The position numbers were made by a program, and so were the translations under genes. A stretch of 64,000 bases of DNA, from positions 4,591,001-4,655,000 of the forward strand of contig NZ_CP048209.1 of NCBI RefSeq assembly GCF_010119935.1, in the 5' to 3' direction. The DNA is from Paenibacillus lycopersici. GTDB taxonomy: Bacteria > Bacillota > Bacilli > Paenibacillales > Paenibacillaceae. The notes below the pieces were generated by a model, which made no database searches, was not told the origin of the DNA, and was given only the letters and a program-made list of their open reading frames with translations. Below are positions 51,552 through 59,870 of this stretch, one piece after another (positions within the stretch are counted from its first letter, which is position 1; every line of letters starts with the position of its first letter).

Positions 51552-51661
51552 TGATAAGTTCGCTCCTTCATAAATAGTGGTCGGGATGCGCTGCACCCTT
51601 TTGTCACATAATAACGCAAGGTGCCGCTATTCGGCAATCTTCCAGCAAAGGAGATCAGCGC

Positions 51662-51919
51662 ATGCGTTATCCGGTAACGATCGCAGCAACGCTCATCGGC
51701 GTCGCTTTATGCCTTTACAATTCAACGGGCTACGACCCGCACAACATGGTGCTGTTCATGTTCAGCGTCCCCGCCTGGTTCACCGACATGATCGTGGACA
51801 TTCATACGGTCAATGTCTATCTGATGTACGTATTGACGGTCGCCTCCTGGGCGCTGCTCGGCTTCATATGCGACTGGGGCATCGCGAGGAATCGTAATCG
51901 CCGACGCTCCTATGATTGA
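51662..51919 (+). CDS. Small membrane protein of unknown function, 85 aa
   Basis: AAAGGAGATC stands before the ATG. Two or three hydrophobic segments (TIAATLIGVALCLY, MVLFMFSVPAWFTDMIV, YLMYVLTVASWALLGFICDW) are followed by a basic tail ARNRNRRRSYD. A terminator follows directly. No family recognised; the strong ribosome site and terminator speak for a real gene. Confidence 0.75.
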   Translation: MRYPVTIAATLIGVALCLYNSTGYDPHNMVLFMFSVPAWFTDMIVDIHTVNVYLMYVLTVASWALLGFICDWGIARNRNRRRSYD

Positions 51920-51934
51920 CAGGGCCATGATTGC

Positions 51935-51963
51935 AAAAAAGGAGCCGCGCGGGCTCCTTTTTT
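51935..51963. terminator. Bidirectional terminator
   Basis: AAAAAAGGAGCC-gcgc-GGGCTCCTTTTTT: a 7-bp GC stem with A6 and T6 arms between the 85-aa gene (plus) and the cupredoxin gene (minus). Confidence 0.92.
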
Positions 51964-51992
51964 GTTGTATTCAACGATCGTGCCGATCCCGA

Positions 51993-52382
51993 TTAAGCCG
52001 GATCGACGATCAATACGGATTTCATATCCAAGTGGCCGGTGCCGCACATAACGGCGCAGTGCATTTCGAACGTGCCGGCTTTGTCGAACGTTACTTCCTG
52101 AGACATCTTATCGTCTTTCAACTCGATACCCAGGTCCGGGATGGCAAGACCGTGAATACCGCTCTTGTTCACGAGTTCCAGCTTCACTTTATCGCCTTGC
52201 TTGACGTGATATTCCTTTTGGTCAAATACGAAGTCCTGAGAAGCTTCCACTTTCAATAAAGATTCGCCTGGAGGCAGCGACGCAGCCTCGTCAACCGGCT
52301 TGGAAGGCAGCTGAGTCGTCAGCAGAACGACACCCAAAACCGAAGCCGCAACGAATACGACAAACATAATCCACTTATGCAT
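51993..52382 (-). CDS. Membrane-anchored CuA-type cupredoxin (cytochrome oxidase subunit II-like domain)
   Basis: One N-terminal membrane helix (WIMFVVFVAASVLGVVLL) anchors an extracellular cupredoxin domain of about 100 residues. The copper ligands of a binuclear CuA site are present: a histidine in SGIHGLAIP and CAVMCGTGHLDM (Cys-x3-Cys-x3-His-x2-Met). In oxidases this domain is part of subunit II; here it stands alone with one helix and no other oxidase gene, so it may be a copper carrier or an electron-transfer protein. Length 129; AAAAGGGGAGC precedes the ATG. Confidence 0.88.
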   Translation of the reverse strand: MHKWIMFVVFVAASVLGVVLLTTQLPSKPVDEAASLPPGESLLKVEASQDFVFDQKEYHVKQGDKVKLELVNKSGIHGLAIPDLGIELKDDKMSQEVTFDKAGTFEMHCAVMCGTGHLDMKSVLIVDPA

Positions 52383-52588
52383 TGCTACTTGCTCCCCTTT
52401 TCATCAAATGTCTACTTCTTATATTACATAAGATCGTCCATTTTTCTCAACCTTAAACTGTGTCCGCCGCTAAACTTTTTTCACTTTATGACAAAACGAT
52501 GAACGTTCGGGAACAAAATGCATCCAGCGCTGGCGGATTTTACCGTACCGCGGCAAGACGGGGAAGAACGGCAATAAACGCCGATTCG

Positions 52589-53092
52589 TCAGTGCCGCTT
52601 GATTTCAAAATAGCCTTTCAGAAGCCGCTCCGCTTCCGCCTTCACGAACGCCCACGGCATCGAGAACGAGCGCTCGCAGCCCATGCAGCGATAGCTCGCG
52701 GCCAGCGATTCCTTCGTCCGCCGCTCCTCGAAGGCGCCGATTCCGCTCGCTTTGAACTGCATGCGCAAGCCGGCCAGCTCGAGCAGGACGCGATCCTGCA
52801 GCCCGCGCATCATGGACTCGTACAGCCGCGGCAGCTTGGTCGGCGCCGTCCCGGCAACGCGGATATCATGCTCCAGAATGACATTGACGATTCCGAGCAG
52901 CGCGTAATGCTTCACGAGCGCAAGCTCCTTGCCGAGCCGGGCCGACGTTTCGACCTTCGCCGCATCGGCCGTCGGCACGGCCGCAGGCTCATTGCCGGCC
53001 TGACCCTGATTCCCGGCCGTCCGCACGACCGCTCTTCTCTTGCCGGGCTGCGCCGACGCTTCGGCCGCCCTCGCATCCGTATCCAGCACCAT
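52589..53092 (-). CDS. Unknown protein, 167 aa
   Basis: The N-terminal about 50 residues are Ala/Glu/Thr-rich and disordered-looking; residues 60-165 are helical (LALVKHYALLGIVNVILEHDIRVAG) and hold one CMGC pair near the C-terminus (ASYRCMGCERSFSMPW), a possible half zinc finger. No family recognised. Transcribed alone between the cupredoxin and the holin-like gene. Confidence 0.6.
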   Translation of the reverse strand: MVLDTDARAAEASAQPGKRRAVVRTAGNQGQAGNEPAAVPTADAAKVETSARLGKELALVKHYALLGIVNVILEHDIRVAGTAPTKLPRLYESMMRGLQDRVLLELAGLRMQFKASGIGAFEERRTKESLAASYRCMGCERSFSMPWAFVKAEAERLLKGYFEIKRH

Positions 53093-53189
53093 ACGTCTCC
53101 TCCAAGCTCCATAATAAGAACGTTTGTTCCCATTATAACAAGCCGGATGCCGAAACGCAATCCGCCGGTTCGGAAAGCGGTTAACGACG

Positions 53190-53228
53190 AAAAGGCTATC
53201 CGTTGCAGGATGGCCCTGCAGGATAGCC
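53190..53228 (-). terminator. Rho-independent terminator after the holin-like gene
   Basis: Minus strand: GGCTATCC and GGATAGCC close a stem with an inner TGCAGG/CCTGCA hairpin, followed by TTTTC; 24 bases beyond the stop codon at 53252. Confidence 0.8.
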
Positions 53229-53251
53229 CGGTCTTCGAACGTCGCGCGCCG

Positions 53252-53641
53252 CTACTTCTTTTTGAGCACCTGGATCAGCTGACGAAGCCGGTCCGGCATC
53301 GGAACGCCGATTTCGCCCAAATTCTCGGTGATCGAAATCAGCTCGTTGGCTAAATAGAAGTAGATCGTTCCACCCATCGTGATATTGTTCAAGTCAAGCA
53401 AAATATCCATCCGGTGGGCCAGCAAAACGACCAGCAGCATAATGCCTTTGCGCGCCAGTCCCCACGCTCCAATGGTACTGCTCAGTCCTCTCTTCGTACG
53501 CATTGCCGCAGTGATCCCAGTCACGTAGTCGATCCCCATGGCAATGAGCAGGACGGTCAGGGATTCAGGCCACCTTCCGAACGAGAAGACGAGCAGAGAA
53601 CCGATCACGGCCGACGCGCCGCAAACTATCGTATTCGGCAT
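53252..53641 (-). CDS. Holin-family small membrane protein (phage holin 4 / toxin-secretion type)
   Basis: From the ATG at 53641 (129 aa) the protein has three to four hydrophobic segments; WPESLTVLLIAMGIDYVTGITAAMRTKRGLSSTIGAWGLARKG is the clear signature of the holin-4 (Cph1) family. Holins make membrane holes for endolysins; some family members serve non-phage export in Bacillales. No endolysin, tail or other phage gene is near, so it is either a relic or a host-adapted gene. Its terminator is intact. Confidence 0.85.
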   Translation of the reverse strand: MPNTIVCGASAVIGSLLVFSFGRWPESLTVLLIAMGIDYVTGITAAMRTKRGLSSTIGAWGLARKGIMLLVVLLAHRMDILLDLNNITMGGTIYFYLANELISITENLGEIGVPMPDRLRQLIQVLKKK

Positions 53642-53771
53642 TCTCTCCAAGCTCCCTTCCGCATTCACTGCCCTACAATGTATGCGGAAGGGAAGCAGGT
53701 TGTCCGTTCGAATGTCCACCGTCCGTCGCGTTTTCTCCAAAGACCCGCCTATACCGGCTTTATCGTTCCGT

Positions 53772-55958
53772 TTACTTGGCGATGAAGCGATAGACGGAGC
53801 TGAAATAATCGCCATGCGGCCGTTCCTTCGCAACGCCCGCGTACATCAGCTCGTCTCCGCCGGCGACTTCGCTTGTTCCGATCCACTCGTACCGAAAATC
53901 GGGGTTGAGCCCCTTCAGCTTCAGGCGGTCAAGCGGCGCGTTCGCTTCGTTCAGGACGACGACATGGACGACAAGCGCTTCCCGCTGATCCGGAGAGACG
54001 AACATCCATGCCGTCTCGTTGCCTTCGAACGGGCTGAGCAGGCGGTAGAAGCTGCCGTATTGGACAAGTCCGCGCACTTCCTTCACCAGCGCCACCTGGC
54101 GCTTCACTTCGTCGATCTCGGAAGCCGTGAACTTCGTCAAATCCAATTCGTAGCCGAAATTGCCGGACATCGCCACATCGCCGCGTGTCTTCAGCGGCGT
54201 ATTGCGCTCGACCTGGTGATTCGGCACGGCGGATACATGCGCGCCCATGGCGCTTACCGGATAGACGATGCTCGTGCCGTATTGGATTTTCAGCCTGCTG
54301 ATCGCGTCGGAGTTGTCGCTGGTCCACGTCTGCGGCATATAGTACAGCATGCCGGGATCGAAGCGCCCGCCGCCGCCGGAACAGCTTTCGAACAAGACAT
54401 CCGGGAATGCCGTCGTGATCTGCTCCAGCACGTTATAGAGGCCGAGCATGTAACGATGAGCCGTCTCCCGCTGGCGGTTCGCCGGCAGCAGCGCCGAGCC
54501 GATTTCGGACATGTTGCGGTTCATGTCCCATTTTACGTACGTGATCGGCGCGCTGCGGAGAATGCTGCCGATCGCCTCGACGATATATGCCTGCACGTCC
54601 GCGCGGGACAGGTCGAGAATCAATTGCCGGCGGCCTTCCGAGCGGCGGCGGCCAGGCACGTGCAGACACCAGTCCGGGTGCGCCCGGTACAGGTCGCTGT
54701 CCGGGGATACCATCTCCGGCTCGAACCAGAGCCCGAATTGAAGGCCGTGGCTGCGGACGCGCTCCGCCAGGTCCTCAAGTCCGTTCGGCAGCTTCTTCTT
54801 GTCGACGACCCAGTCGCCGAGCGAGCAGTTGTCGCTGTCGCGGCGGCCGAACCAGCCGTCGTCGAGCACGAACAGCTCCAGGCCGAGCTCGCTGCCCGCT
54901 TTGGCGATGGATTCGATTTTGTCCGCGTTGAAGTCGAAGTACGTCGCTTCCCAGTTGTTGACGAGAATCGGACGGACCGCGTCGCGGAATGCGCCGCGGC
55001 ACAGGCGCGTCCGGTACAGCTCGTGGTAGGTGCGGGACATGGCGCCCAGTCCTTCATGGGAGAATACCATGACCGCTTCCGGCGTTTGGAACGACTCGCC
55101 GGCTTCCAGGCGCCAAGAGAAATCGAACGGATTGATACCCATATAGGCGCGGGACGTATGGAATTGATCCACCTCGACGCCGCCGGCGAAGCTGCCGCTG
55201 TACACGAGGCTGAAGCCGTAGACGTCGCCGTGGTCTTCCGTCGCCCCCTCGGCGAGCAGCGCGAAGAACGGGTTGTTCATATGGCTGCTGGAACCGCGCC
55301 GGCTCTCGATCGCCTGTACGCCCGGAACGAGCGCCCGCTTGTGGACGTAGCGCTCGCGCGCCCACGCGCCGGACAGCTGCAGCAGCTCGTAGCGGTCATG
55401 CGGCAGGTCGACGCTGAAGCTGAGCGCCCGCGTCAGCTGCATGACGTCCGCGCTCGCATTGATCAGACGCGCCGAACGGATTACCGCGTCGAACGCTTCG
55501 AAGACGGTATAGGACAATTCGACCTTCAACCCGGCGATGCCGTCCTCCAGCGTGACGATGAGCGTCTCCGCTTCGTCCGCGCTTTCGGCGTAGACGGCCG
55601 GAAGGCCATCCAAGACCGGCTTGCCGGCCTGGATCTCGTGCGAGACGTACAGCAGCTCCGTCACGGTCGTGCCGTTCGGCAATTGTACGGCATAAGCCGG
55701 GTTGCGGAAATCGGTAGAGCCGTAGCCGGGATATTCCTGCGGCAGCGTATCGAGCGAAATCGTGCGATCCTCCGGAACCGGATTCGGACAGAACGACGCG
55801 CGCTCGACGCGCTGCAGCAGCCGCTCCGCGCTGCCTTCTTTTATTTTGCGCCCCCAATACACATGGGCCGGAAATCCTCCAAGCGATTGAAACATGTAAC
55901 TCATCGAGCGGGTTTGCAGATGAAACAAACCGTTATCGGCATTGTACGTTATCGACAT
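53772..55958 (-). CDS. GH36 family alpha-galactosidase
   Basis: The 728-residue intracellular enzyme hydrolyses terminal alpha-1,6-galactosides such as melibiose and raffinose. An N-terminal beta-sandwich (1-320) is followed by the (beta/alpha)8 barrel with ELFVLDDGWFGRRD, the nucleophile aspartate in ITYVKWDMNRNMSE (near 475) and the acid/base aspartate in ESCSGGGGRFDPGML (near 540), all as in AgaA/RafA-type GH36. Its length and conserved cysteine equal the tetrameric bacterial group. It stands alone, 6 kb from the GH4 enzyme and AraC regulator, without transporter genes. Confidence 0.95.
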   Translation of the reverse strand: MSITYNADNGLFHLQTRSMSYMFQSLGGFPAHVYWGRKIKEGSAERLLQRVERASFCPNPVPEDRTISLDTLPQEYPGYGSTDFRNPAYAVQLPNGTTVTELLYVSHEIQAGKPVLDGLPAVYAESADEAETLIVTLEDGIAGLKVELSYTVFEAFDAVIRSARLINASADVMQLTRALSFSVDLPHDRYELLQLSGAWARERYVHKRALVPGVQAIESRRGSSSHMNNPFFALLAEGATEDHGDVYGFSLVYSGSFAGGVEVDQFHTSRAYMGINPFDFSWRLEAGESFQTPEAVMVFSHEGLGAMSRTYHELYRTRLCRGAFRDAVRPILVNNWEATYFDFNADKIESIAKAGSELGLELFVLDDGWFGRRDSDNCSLGDWVVDKKKLPNGLEDLAERVRSHGLQFGLWFEPEMVSPDSDLYRAHPDWCLHVPGRRRSEGRRQLILDLSRADVQAYIVEAIGSILRSAPITYVKWDMNRNMSEIGSALLPANRQRETAHRYMLGLYNVLEQITTAFPDVLFESCSGGGGRFDPGMLYYMPQTWTSDNSDAISRLKIQYGTSIVYPVSAMGAHVSAVPNHQVERNTPLKTRGDVAMSGNFGYELDLTKFTASEIDEVKRQVALVKEVRGLVQYGSFYRLLSPFEGNETAWMFVSPDQREALVVHVVVLNEANAPLDRLKLKGLNPDFRYEWIGTSEVAGGDELMYAGVAKERPHGDYFSSVYRFIAK

Positions 55959-56118
55959 CTCAGAACATCCTCTCTATGGAATAAACGATGCTGGCCGCAT
56001 AAATCGGCAATCATGCCAGACGTCTACAAGTATAGGCCGTACAAGCCGCACATGACATGGACGCTTTTAGCGATCATATGGAGCTTTGTCGGATCGGATG
56101 CCTTCCATTGCCGGCCGG

Positions 56119-57255
56119 CTACCGCAGCTCGAACACGCCGGAATATTTCAAGCCGATTCGGACGTTGACTTGCAATTGCTTCTCTTCCGGCTTCCAGCCG
56201 GCCTTCGCCAGCTTCCGCCATGCAGGCAAGTGGTAACGATACAGAATTTCCTCGAAGTTATACAGGTCGACGCCTTTCTTGACGCCGGCCGCATACGTAT
56301 CTTGAACCTCCGCTTCGATCTGTTTCTCGGCGTTCTCGACAATCGACGAGCGCATGATGTCCGGGGTGATTTCGTTAAGCGAGCTGCGGACGCGGATATC
56401 GAGCTTCAAGACGGGCTTGCCGTCCCGGGTTTCCACGATGCGCCGCGGCTTCAGGCTTCGAATCGTGATGCTTGCGACGCCGTTCTCCCCGTTCACCGTC
56501 ATGACGGCACGGTTAAAATGCTTGCTGACCCACTGCAGGCCGCGCGCCTCGCTAATGCTGAAGAACACCGGCCGCTGCTTCTCCTTGAAGGCGAACAAGC
56601 CGTTCAGCTGCTCCATCCGCATATTGCCGTCCCGGTCGCGCCATGCCTTGGTCGTGACGGAAACGCTCGGCAGGAGCGTCGTTTCGGCCGATTCATTGTA
56701 AGAATCCACGAACCGCTGCATCGTCACCGGCTTGAACAGGCTGTCCTGCCGGTACAGCAGCCTCGGCTCGTAGATCATGCTCGCCAGCTGCGAGCGCTCG
56801 AAGAAGGCGTTCGAGACGAATAATTTGCTCACCGGCTCCTTCGTCCCGAAAATCCATGCCGTATACCGCGATACGCGCACGCGATTCAGCGCGTCGAGAA
56901 TTTCGTCCATCTTGGTCATGGCCGGCTCTCTCACGATGACGACCTTCAGCTGCTCCAGACTGAGCTCGATCTGCGACGTGAAGGCCAAGCTTGCGATCGC
57001 CGCGTGCAAGCTCTTCCCTCTGCCCGTTCCGATCCACGTATTGGGCGTCGTCGGCGTAATGCTCTCCGTCTTCGCGATCGCCGCGAAATCCAGCAGCTGC
57101 AGCGTCACGATGAACAGACCGTCCGCATAATCGACGCCGATGCCCGTCACGAACGCCTGGTCGGCCAATTCCTTGGAATCCCAGCAGCCGCTGAGCAGGC
57201 ATTGCGCGGCGAGCAGGCCGGCCAGCAAGAGACGGCGCATCGCCCGGAACGTCAT
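56119..57255 (-). CDS. gerC: Germinant receptor C subunit (Ger(x)C lipoprotein)
   Basis: A 378-residue lipoprotein: MRRLLLAGLLAAQCLLSGC-W-D with lipobox LLSGC, and the family opening CWDSKELADQAFVTGIGVDYADG. Central ARGLQWVSKHFNRAVMT and C-terminal WRKLAKAGWKPEEKQLQVNVRI match GerAC-type subunits, which sit on the outer face of the spore inner membrane. Its ATG overlaps the gerA stop by 4 bases. The start at 57255 replaces a much longer frame that runs through gerA. Third gene of gerB-gerA-gerC. Confidence 0.95.
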   Translation of the reverse strand: MTFRAMRRLLLAGLLAAQCLLSGCWDSKELADQAFVTGIGVDYADGLFIVTLQLLDFAAIAKTESITPTTPNTWIGTGRGKSLHAAIASLAFTSQIELSLEQLKVVIVREPAMTKMDEILDALNRVRVSRYTAWIFGTKEPVSKLFVSNAFFERSQLASMIYEPRLLYRQDSLFKPVTMQRFVDSYNESAETTLLPSVSVTTKAWRDRDGNMRMEQLNGLFAFKEKQRPVFFSISEARGLQWVSKHFNRAVMTVNGENGVASITIRSLKPRRIVETRDGKPVLKLDIRVRSSLNEITPDIMRSSIVENAEKQIEAEVQDTYAAGVKKGVDLYNFEEILYRYHLPAWRKLAKAGWKPEEKQLQVNVRIGLKYSGVFELR

Positions 57256-58676
57256 GAGCTTCGTTTGGCGCGGTATTTCCATGGCAGCTGCAATACGGCG
57301 GTGGCCAGTTTTCGGAACGAGATCGGCGCCAGCGGCTGCATGTACGGCATGCCGAACGATTCTAACGAGCACAGATAGAGCAGGACGGCGAAGACCGAGA
57401 CGAAGAAGCCCAGCAAGCCGAGCACGGCCGAAAATGCGATAATGAACAGCCTTATGACCGTCACGGATCCGTTGAGCGATTGATTGACGAGCGTAAACGT
57501 CGATACGGCCGTTACCGCCGTAATGACGAGCATCGTCGGCGAAGTCAGTCCCGCGCGGATCGCCGCGTCGCCGACGATCAAGCCGCCGACGACGGTCACG
57601 GTCTGACCGACGGCGCGCGGCAGGCGGACGCCCGCTTCGCGGAAAACCTCGAACATGAACATCATGAGGAACAGCTCCATCTGCGGGCTTAATGGCAGCC
57701 CGAAGCGGGACATCGTTACCGTTGCCAGCAGCGTGAACGGCACTTGGTCGTTGTTGTACGCGAGCAGCGCCAGCCAGAATCCCGGCAGCATGCCTGCAAG
57801 CAGGAAACTGATTAGCCGGATCAACCGTTCGAACGAGACGAAATAGAACGGCAGGTAGGCGTCCTCCGGCGATTTGACGAGGTATGAGATATTGACCGGC
57901 GCGATGAGCGCCGCCGGGGAACCGTCGACGACGATCGCGAAACGCCCGTTCATGAGCGATTGCACCACGAAGTCGGGCCGGCCTACGTATTGGATCGTCG
58001 GCACCATCGCGACGGAACGGTCGGCGATCATGACTTCCAGCTCTCCGGCGCCGTGAAGCACGAGCACGTCGATGTTCCGCAGCCGATGCCTGGCTTCTTC
58101 GACGACCTGCGGGTTCGTAATGCCTTCCATGTGCAGCAAGCAGATCCGGGTTTGCGATTCGCTGCCGACCGAGAACCACTCCATCGCCAGTCTCGGCGTG
58201 CGCAGCCGCGTCCGGATGAGCGACAGGTTCGTCCCGATCGCTTCGACGAAGCCGTCCCGCGGGCCTTTGACGGACAATTCCAGCGTCGATTCCTCGATGC
58301 TCCGCGAAGGCTGTCCCGGGCATTCGATGGCATACGCGCTGCCTGTCGAATCGGCCAGCAGCATGATATCCCCGGCGAAGAGCCGGTCGAAGAACGGCTT
58401 GCCGGCCTCGCCGACTTCGATCGGTTCGACGAGCGGATTGACCTTCTCATCGAGCAGCAGGCTGCCGTCGCTGCCGAACAAGGTCGTCACGAAATTGAAA
58501 TCCACCATCCCCGGCACGTAGAAGACGGTGTAGTGAAGCCTGCCTGTCTCGTCGTCTCCGCGGCGGACGACTCGTCTTACGGTCACGTCGCCGCACCGCT
58601 CCAGCTGCGCGCGGAGCCGATCACAGGTTGTTGGCGTATCCGGCTTCATCGCTTGGCGCTTGCTGCTCGTTGTCAT
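57252..58676 (-). CDS. gerA: Germinant receptor A subunit (GerAA/KA family)
   Basis: Residues 1-270 are the cytoplasmic domain (LPF-type start FYVPGMVDFNFVTTLF, RTRLRTPRLAMEWFSVG), and 270-474 hold about five membrane helices with GSPAALIAPVNISYLVKSPEDAY, PFYFVSFERLIRL and the signature REAGVRLPRAVGQTVTVVGGLIVGDAAI. GerA subunits respond to nutrients together with B and C subunits. Overlaps gerB by 56 bases at the start and gerC by 4 bases at the end. Length 474. Confidence 0.95.
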   Translation of the reverse strand: MTTSSKRQAMKPDTPTTCDRLRAQLERCGDVTVRRVVRRGDDETGRLHYTVFYVPGMVDFNFVTTLFGSDGSLLLDEKVNPLVEPIEVGEAGKPFFDRLFAGDIMLLADSTGSAYAIECPGQPSRSIEESTLELSVKGPRDGFVEAIGTNLSLIRTRLRTPRLAMEWFSVGSESQTRICLLHMEGITNPQVVEEARHRLRNIDVLVLHGAGELEVMIADRSVAMVPTIQYVGRPDFVVQSLMNGRFAIVVDGSPAALIAPVNISYLVKSPEDAYLPFYFVSFERLIRLISFLLAGMLPGFWLALLAYNNDQVPFTLLATVTMSRFGLPLSPQMELFLMMFMFEVFREAGVRLPRAVGQTVTVVGGLIVGDAAIRAGLTSPTMLVITAVTAVSTFTLVNQSLNGSVTVIRLFIIAFSAVLGLLGFFVSVFAVLLYLCSLESFGMPYMQPLAPISFRKLATAVLQLPWKYRAKRSS

Positions 58677-59763
58677 CCCGTTCCCTCCTCTTCGGCTTCC
58701 CGCTGAACGATAGCAGCCAGATTACGGTCGTCACAAGCACGATAATGCATAGATCGACGAGAAATATGAGCTCGATAACATGCTCGGTCTTGATCATCCG
58801 CGGCGATGCCTGCTGCACGATGACGATGTAAACGACGCAGATGACACCGATGAACCAGAGACGGCCTTTCCGCTTCCGAATCGGGATCAGCTCCATCATC
58901 AGCACCAGCCCGAGCGCAACGCGGATGAAGGCGCCCGACATCCATTGAAAAATCGCGAAGAAGTCGACGTGCTCGAAATATTTGCCGATGGATACGAGCC
59001 GCCACTGCGAGAAGGCGGGGTAGCGGAGCTTCTCCGCCTCGATCGGTCCGAATTCGGTAATGGCGCCGATGGTCGGGCCCAGCATGAGCAGCATGATGAA
59101 GGCGCAGAACGCGACCAATTGCCACAGCTTGACGCAGTTTTTCATATAGTGCTGCAGGAATAGGAAGAGGAAGACCTCCATCGCGCAGCTGATGGCGTAC
59201 AGCATGCCGCGCAGCGGTCCGCCCCAGCCGTGCTCCAGCATGGGCAGCAGATTGCTGTAGTCCTTGTGCGGCATGTTGGCGCTCATGACGAAGTCGCCCA
59301 GGACGACGACGACCGGCAGCAGCAAGCAGGACATGTAGGCGATCGCGCGCAAGCCGCTGAGCGCCGCGAACGCGATCAATATCATCAGGACGCTTTGCAC
59401 GACGAGATCCGGCGTCAGCGGCAGAAACGTGGCCGACGCCCAGGCCGTCGTCTCGGCGAAGGACTGTAAGCTGGTGAGCAGCAAGAAGACGAGAATCGGA
59501 ACTACCAGAACCCAGGCGCCGATCGGGGTCATCCTCGTTCGGAGCCACACGCGGATGCTGGCCTGCTGCGTTCGTTTCATCGTGCCGCTAATGATAACGG
59601 ACAGCCAAGGCAGGATCGCGGCGAACGCCAGCATCGAGCACATCCATGCATCCCGGCGGCTGACGTCGAGTACCGCAGGGAGGACGATCACATGAGACGA
59701 CAGTCCGACGGACAGCGACATCATCATGAAGACCGGCCAGTGGCCGAGCGATCTTTCCTTCAT
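58621..59763 (-). CDS. gerB: Germinant receptor B subunit (GerAB-type spore permease-like)
   Basis: The 380-residue protein has ten membrane helices of the APC-transporter-like GerAB family (MKERSLGHWPVFMMMSLSVGLSSHVIVLPAVLD; later MLYAISCAMEVFLFLFL). B subunits bind the germinant. Start at 59763 behind GGAGGCGATG. It is the first gene; the order B-A-C differs from the gerAA-AB-AC order of Bacillus subtilis, with a 56-base overlap into gerA. A perfect TTTGGCA/TGCCAAA hairpin lies just upstream (59790-59809). Confidence 0.93.
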   Translation of the reverse strand: MKERSLGHWPVFMMMSLSVGLSSHVIVLPAVLDVSRRDAWMCSMLAFAAILPWLSVIISGTMKRTQQASIRVWLRTRMTPIGAWVLVVPILVFLLLTSLQSFAETTAWASATFLPLTPDLVVQSVLMILIAFAALSGLRAIAYMSCLLLPVVVVLGDFVMSANMPHKDYSNLLPMLEHGWGGPLRGMLYAISCAMEVFLFLFLQHYMKNCVKLWQLVAFCAFIMLLMLGPTIGAITEFGPIEAEKLRYPAFSQWRLVSIGKYFEHVDFFAIFQWMSGAFIRVALGLVLMMELIPIRKRKGRLWFIGVICVVYIVIVQQASPRMIKTEHVIELIFLVDLCIIVLVTTVIWLLSFSGKPKRRERDDNEQQAPSDEAGYANNL

Positions 59764-59817
59764 TGGGCAGCATCGCCTCCGGTTGTTGGTTTGGCATAGT
59801 TTTGCCAAATCCGGCAT

Positions 59818-59853
59818 AAAAAACTCGGCTGACCTGATGTTGGATCACGAGTT
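59818..59853 (-). terminator. Rho-independent terminator after the ydjC-like gene
   Basis: Minus strand: AACTCG ... CGAGTT enclosing a TGATCC..ATCA interior, followed by TTTTTATG; about 18 bases past the stop at 59871. Confidence 0.65.
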
Positions 59854-59870
59854 CCGTTACGATGGGCATG

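Noticed and set aside
53252..53641. Prophage or phage-tail island
   Set aside because: A single holin gene without endolysin, capsid, tail or integrase genes within reach.
53538..56168. 876-residue open frame on the plus strand opposite the GH36 gene
   Set aside because: Arg/Ala/Val-rich antisense shadow of a high-GC gene; no family motif, while the minus strand encodes a complete GH36 enzyme.
56119..58323. 734-residue frame including gerC
   Set aside because: Its first 356 residues are the wrong frame of gerA; the lipoprotein signal and ATGA overlap fix the real start at 57255.
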